This document shows positions 1 to 8,552 of a stretch of 64,000 bases of DNA, piece by piece. Position 1 is the first letter of the stretch. Each line of letters opens with the position of its first letter. The translations under genes were made by a program, and so were the position numbers. Under the pieces are notes generated by a model. That model saw only the letters and a program-made list of their open reading frames with translations. It made no database searches and had not been told where the DNA came from. Source of the stretch: JASHPR01 sp963842355 (lineage in GTDB: Bacteria > Actinomycetota > Actinomycetes > Streptosporangiales > Streptosporangiaceae); the NCBI GenBank assembly GCA_963842355.1, contig CAWJGC010000008.1:62001-126000 (forward strand), in the 5' to 3' direction.

Positions 1-1115
1 ATGTCGTGCGCAGCCAGCTCACCAGGAACGGGGTCACGATCCTGGCCGGCACCGGGCGGTTCACCGGCCCGAACACGATCGAGGTCGATGACGGCGCCGG
101 CCGGCTGCGCCAGCTCAGCGCCAAGCACATCGTGATCGCGACCGGCACCCGGCCGGCCCGGCCGGCCAGCGTGGCCTTTGACGAGAAGACGATCCTCGAC
201 GCGGACGGGATCCTCCACCTGGAGCGCGTCCCCCGGTCGATGCTGGTGGCGGGCGCGGGCGTGATCGGCATCGAGTACGCGTCGATGTTCGCCGCCCTGG
301 GTAGCAAGGTCACGGTCGTGGAGCAGCGCGACCGGATGCTGGAGTTCTGCGACCTCGAGGTCATCGAGGCGCTCAAGTACCACCTGCGGGATCTCGCCGT
401 GACGTTCCGGTTCGGCGAGACCGTCACATCCGTCGAGGCCCACCACGCCGGGGCGATCACGTCGCTGGCCAGCGGCAAGCGGATCCCGGCCGAGACGGTC
501 CTGTACTCCGCGGGCCGCCAGGGGGCGACCGACGACCTCGACCTCCCGGCCGCCGGGCTGGCCGCGGACAAACGCGGCCGGATCGAGGTGGATGAGTTCT
601 TCCGCACCTCGGTCCCGCACATCTACGCCGTCGGCGACGTCATCGGCTTTCCCGCGCTGGCCGCCACGTCCATGGAGCAGGGCCGCCTGGCGGCGCACCA
701 CGCCTGCGGCGAGCCGGTGCACGCCGCGCACTCGCCGCTGCCGATCGGGATCTACAGCCTGCCCGAGATCAGCTTCATCGGGAAGACCGAGGACCAGCTC
801 ACCGAGGACTGCGTGCCGTTCGAGGTCGGCGTCTCCCGCTACCGGGAGCTGGCCCGCGGGCAGATCATCGGCGACTCCTACGGGGTGCTCAAGCTGCTGG
901 TCTCGCCGGGCGACCGCACGCTGCTCGGCGTGCACGTGTTCGGCACCGGAGCCACCGAGCTCGTGCACATCGGCCAGGCGGTGATGGGTTGCGGCGGCAC
1001 CGTCGACTACCTCGTCGACGCCGTCTTCAACTACCCGACGCTGGCGGAGTCCTACAAGGTCGCGGCCCTCGACGCGACCAACAAGATGCGACTCGTCGAG
1101 CGCTTCTCCGCCTGA
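1..1115 (+). CDS. sthA: Soluble pyridine nucleotide transhydrogenase, 5'-truncated by the window edge
   Basis: A flavoprotein that moves hydride between NADPH and NAD+ in the cytoplasm, balancing the two pools. The frame is open from the first bases, so about 95 N-terminal residues, including the first FAD-binding loop and the redox-active-site region, lie outside the window. Visible parts are the NAD(P)-binding GAGVIGIEYA loop, the second FAD motif YAVGDVIGFP and a dimerisation domain ending in FNYPTLAESYKVAALDATNK. These match E. coli SthA segment by segment, including GIYSLPEISFIGKTE. Other pyridine-disulfide reductases such as Lpd share the fold, but the wording of these motifs favours SthA. 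Confidence 0.9.
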   Translation, partial: VVRSQLTRNGVTILAGTGRFTGPNTIEVDDGAGRLRQLSAKHIVIATGTRPARPASVAFDEKTILDADGILHLERVPRSMLVAGAGVIGIEYASMFAALGSKVTVVEQRDRMLEFCDLEVIEALKYHLRDLAVTFRFGETVTSVEAHHAGAITSLASGKRIPAETVLYSAGRQGATDDLDLPAAGLAADKRGRIEVDEFFRTSVPHIYAVGDVIGFPALAATSMEQGRLAAHHACGEPVHAAHSPLPIGIYSLPEISFIGKTEDQLTEDCVPFEVGVSRYRELARGQIIGDSYGVLKLLVSPGDRTLLGVHVFGTGATELVHIGQAVMGCGGTVDYLVDAVFNYPTLAESYKVAALDATNKMRLVERFSA

Positions 1116-1163
1116 GCGCGCGGGCCTGCGGTGCGGCCCGCGCGGGATGAGCCTGCCGGGCGG

Positions 1164-1370
1164 TCAGCCGCAGCCGCAGGCACCGCCGCAGCAGCCCCCG
1201 CCCCGCGGCGCCGCCGGGCCGGACCGGCCGCCCACCGCGACCGTGGACAGGAGCTTCACCGTGTCGTCGTGGCCCTGCGGGCAGGCGCAGGGCGCGGACG
1301 ACTCGCTCATCGGGCGGGTCAGCTCGAAGGTGTCGTCGCAGGCGCGGCACCGGTATTCGTAGCGCGGCAC
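1164..1370 (-). CDS. FmdB-family zinc ribbon protein
   Basis: A 68-residue protein beginning MPRYEYRC, the hallmark of the FmdB/putative-regulatory-protein zinc ribbon family. Cys8-x2-Cys11 and Cys28-x-Cys30 form the probable zinc site. The C-terminus is Gly/Cys-rich (GGGCCGGACGCG), as is usual in actinobacterial members. The function of the family is not established. It lies convergent to sthA and divergent from the CsoR-type gene, with about 90 bases between the two starts. Confidence 0.85.
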   Translation of the reverse strand: MPRYEYRCRACDDTFELTRPMSESSAPCACPQGHDDTVKLLSTVAVGGRSGPAAPRGGGCCGGACGCG

Positions 1371-1459
1371 GAGCCCAGTGTAGCCGCTCGGGCCCGGCCC
1401 GGTCCGGGGTCGTGGCCGCCAGGCCGGGGGCCACGGAGCGGGCCGCGTAAACTCGGGCC

Positions 1460-1741
1460 GTGCGAGGGTATACGCAGGACAAGGACGCGTACCTGAAGCG
1501 GCTGCGCCGGATCGAGGGCCAGGTGCGCGGCCTGCAGCGGATGGTGGAAGAGGACGTCTACTGCATCGATGTCCTGACCCAGGTGTCCGCGGTGACCCGG
1601 GCGCTGCAGGCGGTCGCGCTGGGGCTGCTCGAAGACCATCTCGGCCACTGCGTCGCCCAGGCCGTGGCCGAGGGCGGCCCGGAGGCCCAGGAGAAGGTGC
1701 GGGAGGCCGCGGCGGCCGTCTCGCGCCTGGTCAGGTCCTAG
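1460..1741 (+). CDS. CsoR/DUF156-family metal-sensing repressor
   Basis: A 93-residue all-helical DNA-binding repressor of the CsoR/RcnR/FrmR family. Cys35, His60 and Cys64 reproduce the C-H-C triad that binds Cu(I) in CsoR, and the opening KRLRRIEGQVRGLQRMV is the family signature. The triad favours a copper sensor over a formaldehyde or nickel sensor. No copper ATPase or CopZ chaperone lies nearby, so its target is not visible here. Its last 11 bases overlap the converging end of the DHA2 exporter, which is probably incidental. Confidence 0.88.
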   Translation: MRGYTQDKDAYLKRLRRIEGQVRGLQRMVEEDVYCIDVLTQVSAVTRALQAVALGLLEDHLGHCVAQAVAEGGPEAQEKVREAAAAVSRLVRS

Positions 1742-3629
1742 GCCGGGCGGCGGCCCGGCGCGTTCGCCCGGCCCGGGCGCGCCGGCCCCCGTGGGCGGCC
1801 CGTGCGGCCGCCTCGTGGCCGCCGCCGCCGGCCGACGGCGCCGCGGCGACCGTGGCGGGCATGGCCGGCCGCGCCGGGGCGGCCTGGCCGGCCGGTTCCG
1901 CGTTGTCGTCGTAGTAGAACTGGCGGCCGCGCAGCAGCGAGATCAGCGCGCCGCCCACCGACATCACGATCGCCGCGCTGAACACGATGATCAGGCCGTG
2001 GTGGAACGGGCCCGAGATCAGGTTCGGGAAGAACTGCTTGCCGGTCAGGACGGCGACGTTGTGGCGCGGCAGCCTGGTCAGCACCCCGGACGGCCCCAGC
2101 AGGTTGCGCACCGGGTTGTACCCGAGCAGCGCGGAGAACAGGGTGCTCACCGGGGGGAGGTGGGCGATGTGCGAGGCGACGGCCTGCGGGACGCCCTGGG
2201 CCCGCAGCCCGCTGGTCAGGGTGCGGGGCAGCGTGGCCGCCAGCCCGGCGATCATCAGCGAGAAGAACACGCCGATCGACAGCGACATGCCGGAGTTCTG
2301 GAACGTGGACCGCATCCCCGACGCGGCGCCGCGGTACCGGGCGGGGACGCTGCTCATGATGGCCGAGGTGTTGGGCGAGGCGAACAGGCCGGAGCCGACC
2401 CCGTTGCCGAAGATGATCAGCGCGAACGCCCAGTAGGGGAAGTTGACCGGCAGCAGCATCAGCCCGGTGAACGCGCACGCGGCGACCAGCAGCCCGGCCG
2501 TGGCGAACGGGCGCGGGCCGTACCGGTCCGACAGGGCCCCGGAGATGGGGCCCGCGATCAGGAAGCCCGCGGTGAGCGGCAGCAGGTAGATGCCGGCCCA
2601 CAGCGGGGTGACCTCGTAGTCGTAGCCGTGCAGCGGGAGCCAGATCCCCGCCAGCCAGATGACCAGCATGAACTGCAGGCCGCCGCGGGCGATGGATCCC
2701 ATCAGGCTCGCCGCGTTCCCGGCCGCGAACGCGCGGATCTTGAACAGGCTCATCCGGAACATCGGCTCGGCGATCTTGGTTTCGATGATCACGAATGCGA
2801 TCAGCAGCACCACGCCGCCCGCCAGGCCGCCCAGCACCCACGGGTTGGTCCAGCCCGTCGGGTGCCCGCCGTACGGCTGGATGCCGTAGGTGATGGCCAC
2901 GAGCAGCGCGCTCGCGCCGACGGCGAAGGTCGCGTTCCCGGCCCAGTCGATCCGCGCCCGGCGCGTGGTGGCGATCTCCCGGAGGGACCGGTAGGCCCAG
3001 ACCGTGCCGAACACGCCGATCGGCACGTTGACCCAGAACACCGCGCGCCAGTCCCACGCCGCCAGCAGGCCGCCGAGCAGTAGCCCCACGAACTGCCCGG
3101 AGATCCCGGCGATCTGGTTGACGCCCAGGGCCATGCCGCGCTGGTTGGCGGGGAAGGCGTCGGTGAGGATCGCCGCGGAGTTGGCCATCAGCATCGCCCC
3201 GCCGAACGCCTGCCCCACCCGCCAGCCGATCAGCCACAGGGCGCCGCCGCCGCCGGTCATCGGGTCGAGGGACAGGGCGATCGACGCCAGCGTGAAGACG
3301 ACGAAGCCGAGGTTGTAGATGCGGACCCGGCCGAACATGTCGCCGAGCCGGCCGAGGGTCACCACCAGGACGGCCTGGACGAGCAGGTAGCCGATGATCA
3401 TCCAGAGCAGGTAGCTGATGTTGCCCGGGGCCAGCGGGTTCAGGTGGATGCCGCGGAAGATGGCCGGCATCGCGATGATCACGATCGACGCGTCGATCGT
3501 CGCCATCGTCATGCTGAGCGTGGTGTTGGAGAGGGCTATCCACTTGTAGCGGTCGCCGCCGGTCCGGGAGCCGTCGCCGTTCCGGGAGCCGCCGCCGTCG
3601 GCCTGGCCAGGTTCCGCGATCGTCCGCAC
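1731..3629 (-). CDS. DHA2-family MFS drug exporter
   Basis: A 632-residue membrane protein with the 14-segment layout of DHA2 drug:H+ antiporters (EmrB/QacA type). The first membrane helix starts near residue 30, the motif GRLGDMFGRVRIYNLGF follows the second helix, and the paired helices around MLMANSAAILTDAFPANQRG are typical. The C-terminal 60 residues are a disordered Ala/Arg/Gly tail, longer than usual. A 6-bp dyad at 3652-3669 just upstream could be its operator. The substrate cannot be read from the sequence. Confidence 0.88.
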   Translation of the reverse strand: MRTIAEPGQADGGGSRNGDGSRTGGDRYKWIALSNTTLSMTMATIDASIVIIAMPAIFRGIHLNPLAPGNISYLLWMIIGYLLVQAVLVVTLGRLGDMFGRVRIYNLGFVVFTLASIALSLDPMTGGGGALWLIGWRVGQAFGGAMLMANSAAILTDAFPANQRGMALGVNQIAGISGQFVGLLLGGLLAAWDWRAVFWVNVPIGVFGTVWAYRSLREIATTRRARIDWAGNATFAVGASALLVAITYGIQPYGGHPTGWTNPWVLGGLAGGVVLLIAFVIIETKIAEPMFRMSLFKIRAFAAGNAASLMGSIARGGLQFMLVIWLAGIWLPLHGYDYEVTPLWAGIYLLPLTAGFLIAGPISGALSDRYGPRPFATAGLLVAACAFTGLMLLPVNFPYWAFALIIFGNGVGSGLFASPNTSAIMSSVPARYRGAASGMRSTFQNSGMSLSIGVFFSLMIAGLAATLPRTLTSGLRAQGVPQAVASHIAHLPPVSTLFSALLGYNPVRNLLGPSGVLTRLPRHNVAVLTGKQFFPNLISGPFHHGLIIVFSAAIVMSVGGALISLLRGRQFYYDDNAEPAGQAAPARPAMPATVAAAPSAGGGGHEAAARAAHGGRRARAGRTRRAAARPRT

Positions 3630-3651
3630 TTGCTGAAGCTTACCGCGAGTC

Positions 3652-3669
3652 AGTTGCTTGATGGCAACT
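3652..3669. promoter_or_regulatory. Dyad AGTTGC-N6-GCAACT upstream of the DHA2 exporter
   Basis: Perfect 6-bp arms separated by six bases, lying 23 to 40 bases upstream of the exporter start on the minus strand. Dyads of this kind are common targets of MarR- or TetR-type repressors controlling efflux genes. No such regulator is encoded next to it, so the binding protein would have to come from elsewhere in the genome. Confidence 0.4.
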
Positions 3670-3708
3670 ACCTAACCGCGAGGTGGACCCGGCAGGCCCA
3701 CCACCGAC

Positions 3709-5067
3709 TCAGGCGTTGCCGCGCACCATCGCGATCAGGCGGTCGAGGACCTTGCCGCCGCTGACCCGCAGCCCGTCATGCTCGTACTCGTTCGTGATCC
3801 ACGGCCTCAGGCTGCCGATCGCGCGGGCGGTCGGCACCGAGAACTCCTGCGGCACGTACATGTCGTCGACGTAGACGGCGGCCGCGGCGGGCACGTCGCT
3901 GGCCCGCAGCCGCCCCGGGTCGTAGAGGGGCGGCCAGGAGTCCCGCCGGGCCAGGATCTCCGCCGCCTCGGCCAGCGGCGCCAGCACCGGGTCGGTCTCG
4001 AACATCCACGGGTAGATCATCTCGCCGGTGAACAGCAGCGGGCCGTTGCCGTCGAGCGCGGCGGCGGCGTCGAACTCACCGAATTCGGCGCGCACGCGCT
4101 GCGCCGCCCAGCGGGTCGCGCCGCCCTGGGCGTAGCAGGCCTCGTGCACCACGGCGTACAGCGGCCCGGCCGAGTAGGTCAGATGGGACTGGACCTGGTA
4201 CAGGAAGTCGTCGGACACCTCACCGCCCGCGAACGGGTCCTCCAGCAGGTAGTGCAGCGCGTGGCTGCCGGTGCTCGTGCCCAGCATCCGGCCCAGCGAC
4301 TGGAACGCCTCGACGGTCAGCGGCGCGCCGCTGGGCAGCCGGGTGTCCCGGGCCGCCAGCCGCCTGGCGATGTCCTTGGCCCGGGCCACGTCTTGCGGGT
4401 AGCGCCGGTAGTGCTCCGCGTTCTTGCGCGCCACCAGCGGGTACGTGGCCCGGTAGACATCGTCGGCCGACACGTCCAGGCCGGGCAGGCCGCCGGTGAT
4501 GAACGCCTCGCTGATGCCCTCGGCGGCCCGGGACAGATAGGTCACGGTGCAGAACCCGCCGAAGCTCTGGCCGAGGACGCTCCACGGCCGCCCCCCGGTG
4601 ACTTCCGGGCGGATCAGCTCGGCGTCGGCGACGATCGCGTCGGCCCGGAACCGGGCCAGGTACTCCGCCTGGGCCCGGGCGGTGCCGAGCCGGGCCAGCG
4701 TGCGCCGGCTGGCGGGGGAGGACCGGCCGGTGCCGCGCTGGTCCAGCAGCAGCACCCGGTAGTCGTCCAGCGCCCGGCCCAGCCAGCCGTCCCGCCCGAT
4801 GGGCCGCGGCGACCCGAACCCGGGGCCGCCCTGCAGGAAGAGCAGCCATGGCAGGTCGTCCGCCGCCCGGTCCGCCGCTACGACCTCCCGGGCGAATAGC
4901 TGGATCTGCTCGCCGTCGGGCCGGGCGTGATCCAGAGGGACGTTGAAGGCCAGGTCGGTGAGGACCGTTCCGTTCTGGCGGTAAGAGGCCATGAACGGAA
5001 CCGTACTGGGCTGGCCGGCCGCGCTGGTGACGGCCCGGCCGGCCGCCGGGCGCGCGGGGCTCATCAC
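3709..5067 (-). CDS. S33-family alpha/beta hydrolase, proline iminopeptidase type
   Basis: A serine peptidase-like hydrolase that in this family removes N-terminal proline from peptides. It has the oxyanion segment LLFLQGGPGFGSP, the nucleophile elbow GQSFGG, a late acidic residue in YVDDMYVP and the catalytic His in EYEHDGLR, in the correct order. At 452 residues it fits the longer actinobacterial S33 group. The start is uncertain: an in-frame ATG at 4992 (MASYRQNG) would drop 25 weakly conserved residues. No signal peptide is visible, so it is probably cytoplasmic. Confidence 0.85.
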   Translation of the reverse strand: MMSPARPAAGRAVTSAAGQPSTVPFMASYRQNGTVLTDLAFNVPLDHARPDGEQIQLFAREVVAADRAADDLPWLLFLQGGPGFGSPRPIGRDGWLGRALDDYRVLLLDQRGTGRSSPASRRTLARLGTARAQAEYLARFRADAIVADAELIRPEVTGGRPWSVLGQSFGGFCTVTYLSRAAEGISEAFITGGLPGLDVSADDVYRATYPLVARKNAEHYRRYPQDVARAKDIARRLAARDTRLPSGAPLTVEAFQSLGRMLGTSTGSHALHYLLEDPFAGGEVSDDFLYQVQSHLTYSAGPLYAVVHEACYAQGGATRWAAQRVRAEFGEFDAAAALDGNGPLLFTGEMIYPWMFETDPVLAPLAEAAEILARRDSWPPLYDPGRLRASDVPAAAAVYVDDMYVPQEFSVPTARAIGSLRPWITNEYEHDGLRVSGGKVLDRLIAMVRGNA

Positions 5068-5170
5068 GGGCCCGGGGAGCAGAGCCGGGTGACCAACTGG
5101 ATTATGGAGTTCGCCCGCCGGGCCTGAGGCCGCTCGCCTCGCCCTGGCCGTCCGCGCGTAGGTTGGGGCC

Positions 5171-6328
5171 GTGATGATCGACCCCGACCCGCAGGCCCTG
5201 AGCGCGCTGCCCGAGGGCTACCGGTCGCTGCTGCGGCGGCTCCTCGACGTGGCGGCGGCCGACGAGCGGATCCGGGCGGTGTGGCTGAGCGGCTCGCTCG
5301 GCCGCGGCGTCGCGGACGCGGGCTCGGACCTGGACGTCGTCCTGACCGTGGCCGACGACGCGTTCGACGAGTTCGTGGCGGACTGGCGCGGCTGGCTGGC
5401 CCGGGTGACGCCCACCGTGCTGGCCAAGGAACTGCTGCGCCTGCCGGGAAGCTGGTACTCGCTCACCCCGGACTGCGAGCGGCTCGACGTCGTGACCGAG
5501 CGGGCCGGGCGGCCGCGCGGGTCCCGCCAGGCCCGGCGGCTGGTCCTGGACCGTGACGGCACCTTCGGCTCGCCGCCCGATCCGCCCGGCCCGCCCGGCC
5601 CCGCCGCGCCGGCGGCCGGACCGGACCCGGCGCGCCTCGCCGGGCTGGCCGAGGAGTTCCTGCGCCAGCAGGCGATCTTCCCGGCCTCCGTCGTGGCCCG
5701 GGCCGACTGGCTCCTCGGCGTGGTCGGCATCCAGCAGGTGCACCTGATGCTGTACGAACTGTTCGTGGAGGCCAACCAGCCGCTGCCGAAACTGGGCGTC
5801 AAGCAGTGGTCGGCGAAGCTGACCCCGCGCCAGCGCGGCTGCTGCGCGGACCTCCCGCAGCCGGCGCCGGAACGGGACTCGGTGCTGCGCGCGATGCGGG
5901 CCGCGGCCGCGGCCTTCCGCGCCGAGGCGCGGGAGATCCTCGCCGCTCACCAGGTGCCCTGGCCCGCCGCGCTCGACGGCGGTCACCGCCTACCAGGCGC
6001 GGGAGCTTGGCTGGTGACCGGCCGTCCCGCTCGCCCCGGCCCGCGAGCGCTACCCGGCGGAGCCGCCCGACACGATCTGGCTGGCCAGGGGATCGATCGC
6101 GCCGGCGATCCGGGCCACGGTGCCGTCGGGCACGCCCGCCGCTCCGAGCGCCCCGACCAGGTGCCCGGCGACCAGGTCGAAGTGCTCCTGCTGAATCCCG
6201 CGGCCCCGGTGGGCGTCGCGCATGCTCGCCCCCGTGTAGGGCAGCGGGCCACCGAGCGCGGCCGCGAGGAACTCAGCCTGCCGGCCCTTCAGCCGGCTCA
6301 TGTCGGCGCCGGCGAAGAACCCGCGTAA
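5171..6328 (+). CDS. Nucleotidyltransferase-domain protein with a probable 3' frameshift
   Basis: The N-terminal third is a minimal nucleotidyltransferase fold of the aminoglycoside adenylyltransferase kind: GSLGRGVADAGSDLDVVL gives the GS...D-x-D metal-binding motif. A helical C-terminal part follows (LLGVVGIQQVHLMLYELFVEANQ). As written, the frame runs to 6328 and lies antisense over the hemoglobin gene. Dropping one base at about 5978 gives AVTAYQARELGW and a stop at 6015-6017, which reads as a natural end just before the hemoglobin stop. The intact protein would therefore be about 281 residues. The substrate is unknown; drug modification is possible but not shown. Confidence 0.68.
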   Translation: MMIDPDPQALSALPEGYRSLLRRLLDVAAADERIRAVWLSGSLGRGVADAGSDLDVVLTVADDAFDEFVADWRGWLARVTPTVLAKELLRLPGSWYSLTPDCERLDVVTERAGRPRGSRQARRLVLDRDGTFGSPPDPPGPPGPAAPAAGPDPARLAGLAEEFLRQQAIFPASVVARADWLLGVVGIQQVHLMLYELFVEANQPLPKLGVKQWSAKLTPRQRGCCADLPQPAPERDSVLRAMRAAAAAFRAEAREILAAHQVPWPAALDGGHRLPGAGAWLVTGRPARPGPRALPGGAARHDLAGQGIDRAGDPGHGAVGHARRSERPDQVPGDQVEVLLLNPAAPVGVAHARPRVGQRATERGREELSLPALQPAHVGAGEEPA

Positions 6329-6433
6329 CCGCGGGTCGGCCAGCACCCGGGCGTAGAAGTCATCCACCACTGCCACCAGAGCGGCATGCCCGCCGATGGC
6401 GTCGTAGATGGTGGGCTCGGCCGCAGTGGTCAT
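6050..6433 (-). CDS. glbN: Group I truncated hemoglobin
   Basis: A 127-residue 2-on-2 globin that binds O2 or NO at a b-type heme. It shows the group I pattern YDAIGG near the N-terminus, Tyr27 at the distal B10 position (DDFYARV), the FLAAALGGPLPYTG turn, and the proximal His75 in MRDAHRGRGI. Related proteins such as mycobacterial GlbN detoxify NO. It is the last of three minus-strand genes after the SnoaL-like protein and the exporter, 48 bases behind the exporter stop. Confidence 0.92.
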   Translation of the reverse strand: MTTAAEPTIYDAIGGHAALVAVVDDFYARVLADPRLRGFFAGADMSRLKGRQAEFLAAALGGPLPYTGASMRDAHRGRGIQQEHFDLVAGHLVGALGAAGVPDGTVARIAGAIDPLASQIVSGGSAG

Positions 6434-6481
6434 GGCGCTTCTCCGGTTATTGCAAGAAGGACTTTGCCATAGGAACGATGC

Positions 6482-8017
6482 TCACCCTAGCGAGCCCGGC
6501 CCCGAACCGGTAGCCCTCACGCCGGACGAACCCGGAGCGGACCCGGCGCCGTCACCGCGGGCCGGGGACCGGACGAGCGACGGAGCGATGACGGCCGCGG
6601 TGGCGATGAGGGCGGCGCCGGACAGCAGCATCGCCCCGTGCAGCCCGGCCACGAAGAGCTGGCGGCCCGCGGCGCCCGGCAGCCGGGCGGCGCTGCCGCC
6701 CGGCAGGTGGGCGTAGACGAGGGCGCCGAGCACGGCCACGCCGAACACCTGCCCGATCTGGCGGAACGCGTTGAGCACCGCGGAGGCCATCCCCGCCCGG
6801 GACGCGTCGACCGCGGACAGCGCGAGGGTGGTCATCGGCGTGCCGCACAGCCCCACGCCGGCGCCCAGCAGCGCGAAATTCCACCAGATCGCGCCCAGGC
6901 TGGTACCGGGCCCGAGCAGGCGCAGGGCCAGCAGGGCCAGGCCGCCGGTGACCAGCCCGGCCAGCAGCGGCCAGCGCTCCCCGAAGCGCCCGACCAGCCG
7001 GCCCGACCAGGCGGCGGCCAGCGCGTACGCGACCCCGATGGCGCAGACGGCGAGACCGGCCGCGACCGGGGTGCGGCCCTGCACCTCCTGGAAGTAGGCG
7101 CTGAAGTAGACGATCGCGCCGACGAACGCGAAGAACACGGTCAGCGCGGCCAGGTTGGCCGCGGCGAACGCGGGCCGGGCGAACAGCGAGATGTCGATCA
7201 GCGGCTCTGCGCGACGGCGCTCGGCGGCCGCGAAGGCGGCCAGGACGCAGGCCCCGGCCGCGAAGGCGGCGATCACCGGGGCCGAGGCCCAGCCCTGGTC
7301 CTGCCCGTCGATGACCGCGAACGCGAGCAGGCCGACCCCGGCCGTGGACATGGCCGCGCCCGGCCAGTCGAACGGCCCGCGCGCCCCGGCGCGCGGCAGC
7401 CGGGGGATGACCCGGCCGCCCATCGTCACCGCCGCGGCGGCCAGCGGCACGTTCAGCCAGAAGACCCACCGCCAGCCCCACCCGGCGACGATCGCTCCGC
7501 CCAGCGCCGGGCCGGCCGCCAGCGCGACCCCGGAGCCGGTCGACCACAGCCCGACCGCCACGGACCGCTGCCGGCCGTCGGTGAAGGCGGTCCGGATGAT
7601 GGCCAGGCTGCCGGGGATGAGCAGGGCCGGGCCCGCGCCCTGGAGCACGCGGCCGGCCAGCAGCAGCCCGACGCTCGGCGCGAGGGCGCAGGCCAGCGAG
7701 CCCAGCCCGAACAGGGCGACACCGAGCAGGAACGCGCCCTTGCGGCCGCACCGGTCCCCGGCGACTCCGCCGGTCACCAGCAGGCTCGCGTAGACCAGCA
7801 CGTAGGCGTCTACGATCCACTCCAGGCCCGCGGCGCTGGCGTGCAGGTCGCGCCCGATCGTCGGGAGCGCCACGCTGACGACGGTGGTGGACAGGACGGC
7901 CAGGAACAGCCCCGCGGTCACGACGGCCAGCGTCGGCCACGGCGCGCCGCGGCCGCCGGATCCGGCGCCCGCGGCCGCTACCGGGGGAGTTCGGGCCGGT
8001 CGATGATCCGCAACCAC
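6482..8017 (-). CDS. DHA2-family MFS exporter (14 membrane segments)
   Basis: A 511-residue drug:H+ antiporter-type membrane protein. Helix 1 (LAVVTAGLFLAVLSTTVVSVALPTI) carries the DHA2 opening, followed by AGLEWIVDAYVLVYASLLVTGGVAGD and the loop motif DRCGRKGAFLLG. The GTG start at 8017 overlaps the upstream SnoaL-like gene by 40 bases, which points to coupled translation; a start a few codons later is possible. It is similar in family but not in sequence to the exporter at 1731-3629. Its grouping with a hemoglobin and a small SnoaL-fold enzyme is unexplained. Confidence 0.88.
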   Translation of the reverse strand: MVADHRPARTPPVAAAGAGSGGRGAPWPTLAVVTAGLFLAVLSTTVVSVALPTIGRDLHASAAGLEWIVDAYVLVYASLLVTGGVAGDRCGRKGAFLLGVALFGLGSLACALAPSVGLLLAGRVLQGAGPALLIPGSLAIIRTAFTDGRQRSVAVGLWSTGSGVALAAGPALGGAIVAGWGWRWVFWLNVPLAAAAVTMGGRVIPRLPRAGARGPFDWPGAAMSTAGVGLLAFAVIDGQDQGWASAPVIAAFAAGACVLAAFAAAERRRAEPLIDISLFARPAFAAANLAALTVFFAFVGAIVYFSAYFQEVQGRTPVAAGLAVCAIGVAYALAAAWSGRLVGRFGERWPLLAGLVTGGLALLALRLLGPGTSLGAIWWNFALLGAGVGLCGTPMTTLALSAVDASRAGMASAVLNAFRQIGQVFGVAVLGALVYAHLPGGSAARLPGAAGRQLFVAGLHGAMLLSGAALIATAAVIAPSLVRSPARGDGAGSAPGSSGVRATGSGPGSLG

Positions 8018-8334
8018 GTCCTGTCCTCCTGACAGCGCGCGACCTGCACCCGCCCGCCGGTGTTGTCCGCCGGCCGCGTCGAGGTGAGTGCGAGGTCGCC
8101 GAAGCGCACGGTCGGCAGCGGCTCTTCGGGCGTGAAGGCCGGCGCGGCGGCGAGCAGTTGTTCCAGGACGGCGCGGATCGCGGCCCGGCCCACGGTCTGG
8201 CGGCCCGGCGGGTACGCCAGGACCGCGTCGGGCTCGTAGAGTTCGGCGAGCCCCTCGGCGTCGCCCGCCCGGGCCCGCTCGACGAACATCCTCGCGAGAT
8301 CCTCGGGCTCCGCCGCCCGTTCGCGTTCGGTCAT
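7978..8334 (-). CDS. SnoaL-like/NTF2-fold protein
   Basis: A small alpha+beta barrel protein of the YybH/SgcJ/SnoaL group: LARMFVERARAGDAEGLAELYEPDAVLAYPPG is the typical first helix and strand. The ATG at 8334 is preferred because GGAGGTGA lies eight bases ahead of it; an in-frame GTG at 8346 overlaps that ribosome site. Members range from polyketide cyclases to proteins with no known activity, so no reaction is assigned. It is the first gene of the minus-strand trio that continues with the exporter and the truncated hemoglobin. Confidence 0.75.
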   Translation of the reverse strand: MTERERAAEPEDLARMFVERARAGDAEGLAELYEPDAVLAYPPGRQTVGRAAIRAVLEQLLAAAPAFTPEEPLPTVRFGDLALTSTRPADNTGGRVQVARCQEDRTWLRIIDRPELPR

Positions 8335-8404
8335 GTCTTCGGTCACCTCCGGTCGGAATGGCTGGGGTGGATCCCGGTTACCAGTCTCCGGCCCGGACGT
8401 TCAG

Positions 8405-8552
8405 AAGTCCAAGACCTAGTTATTATCCGATCTAGAAGCAATGATTATGCTCTCGGCCGGGGGACGCGGCGGTGCCGGGCCGGGCGGTGGTACCGGGCCG
8501 GGCCGGGGCGGCGGCGGTACCGGGCCGGGCCGGGCGGCGGCGGACGGGGGCG
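8405..8552. repeat. Intergenic region: AT-rich promoter patch and G-rich imperfect repeats
   Basis: Between the SnoaL-like start and the glmS stop. Bases 8415-8455 are unusually AT-rich for this genome (TAGTTATTAT, ATGATTATG) and probably hold the promoter of the minus-strand SnoaL/MFS/globin operon. Bases 8471-8540 carry three imperfect copies of a GGTACCGGGCCGGGCC unit starting at 8471, 8489 and 8516. Because these are palindromic at GGTACC and C-rich on the glmS strand, they may act in glmS 3'-end formation. Confidence 0.45.
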
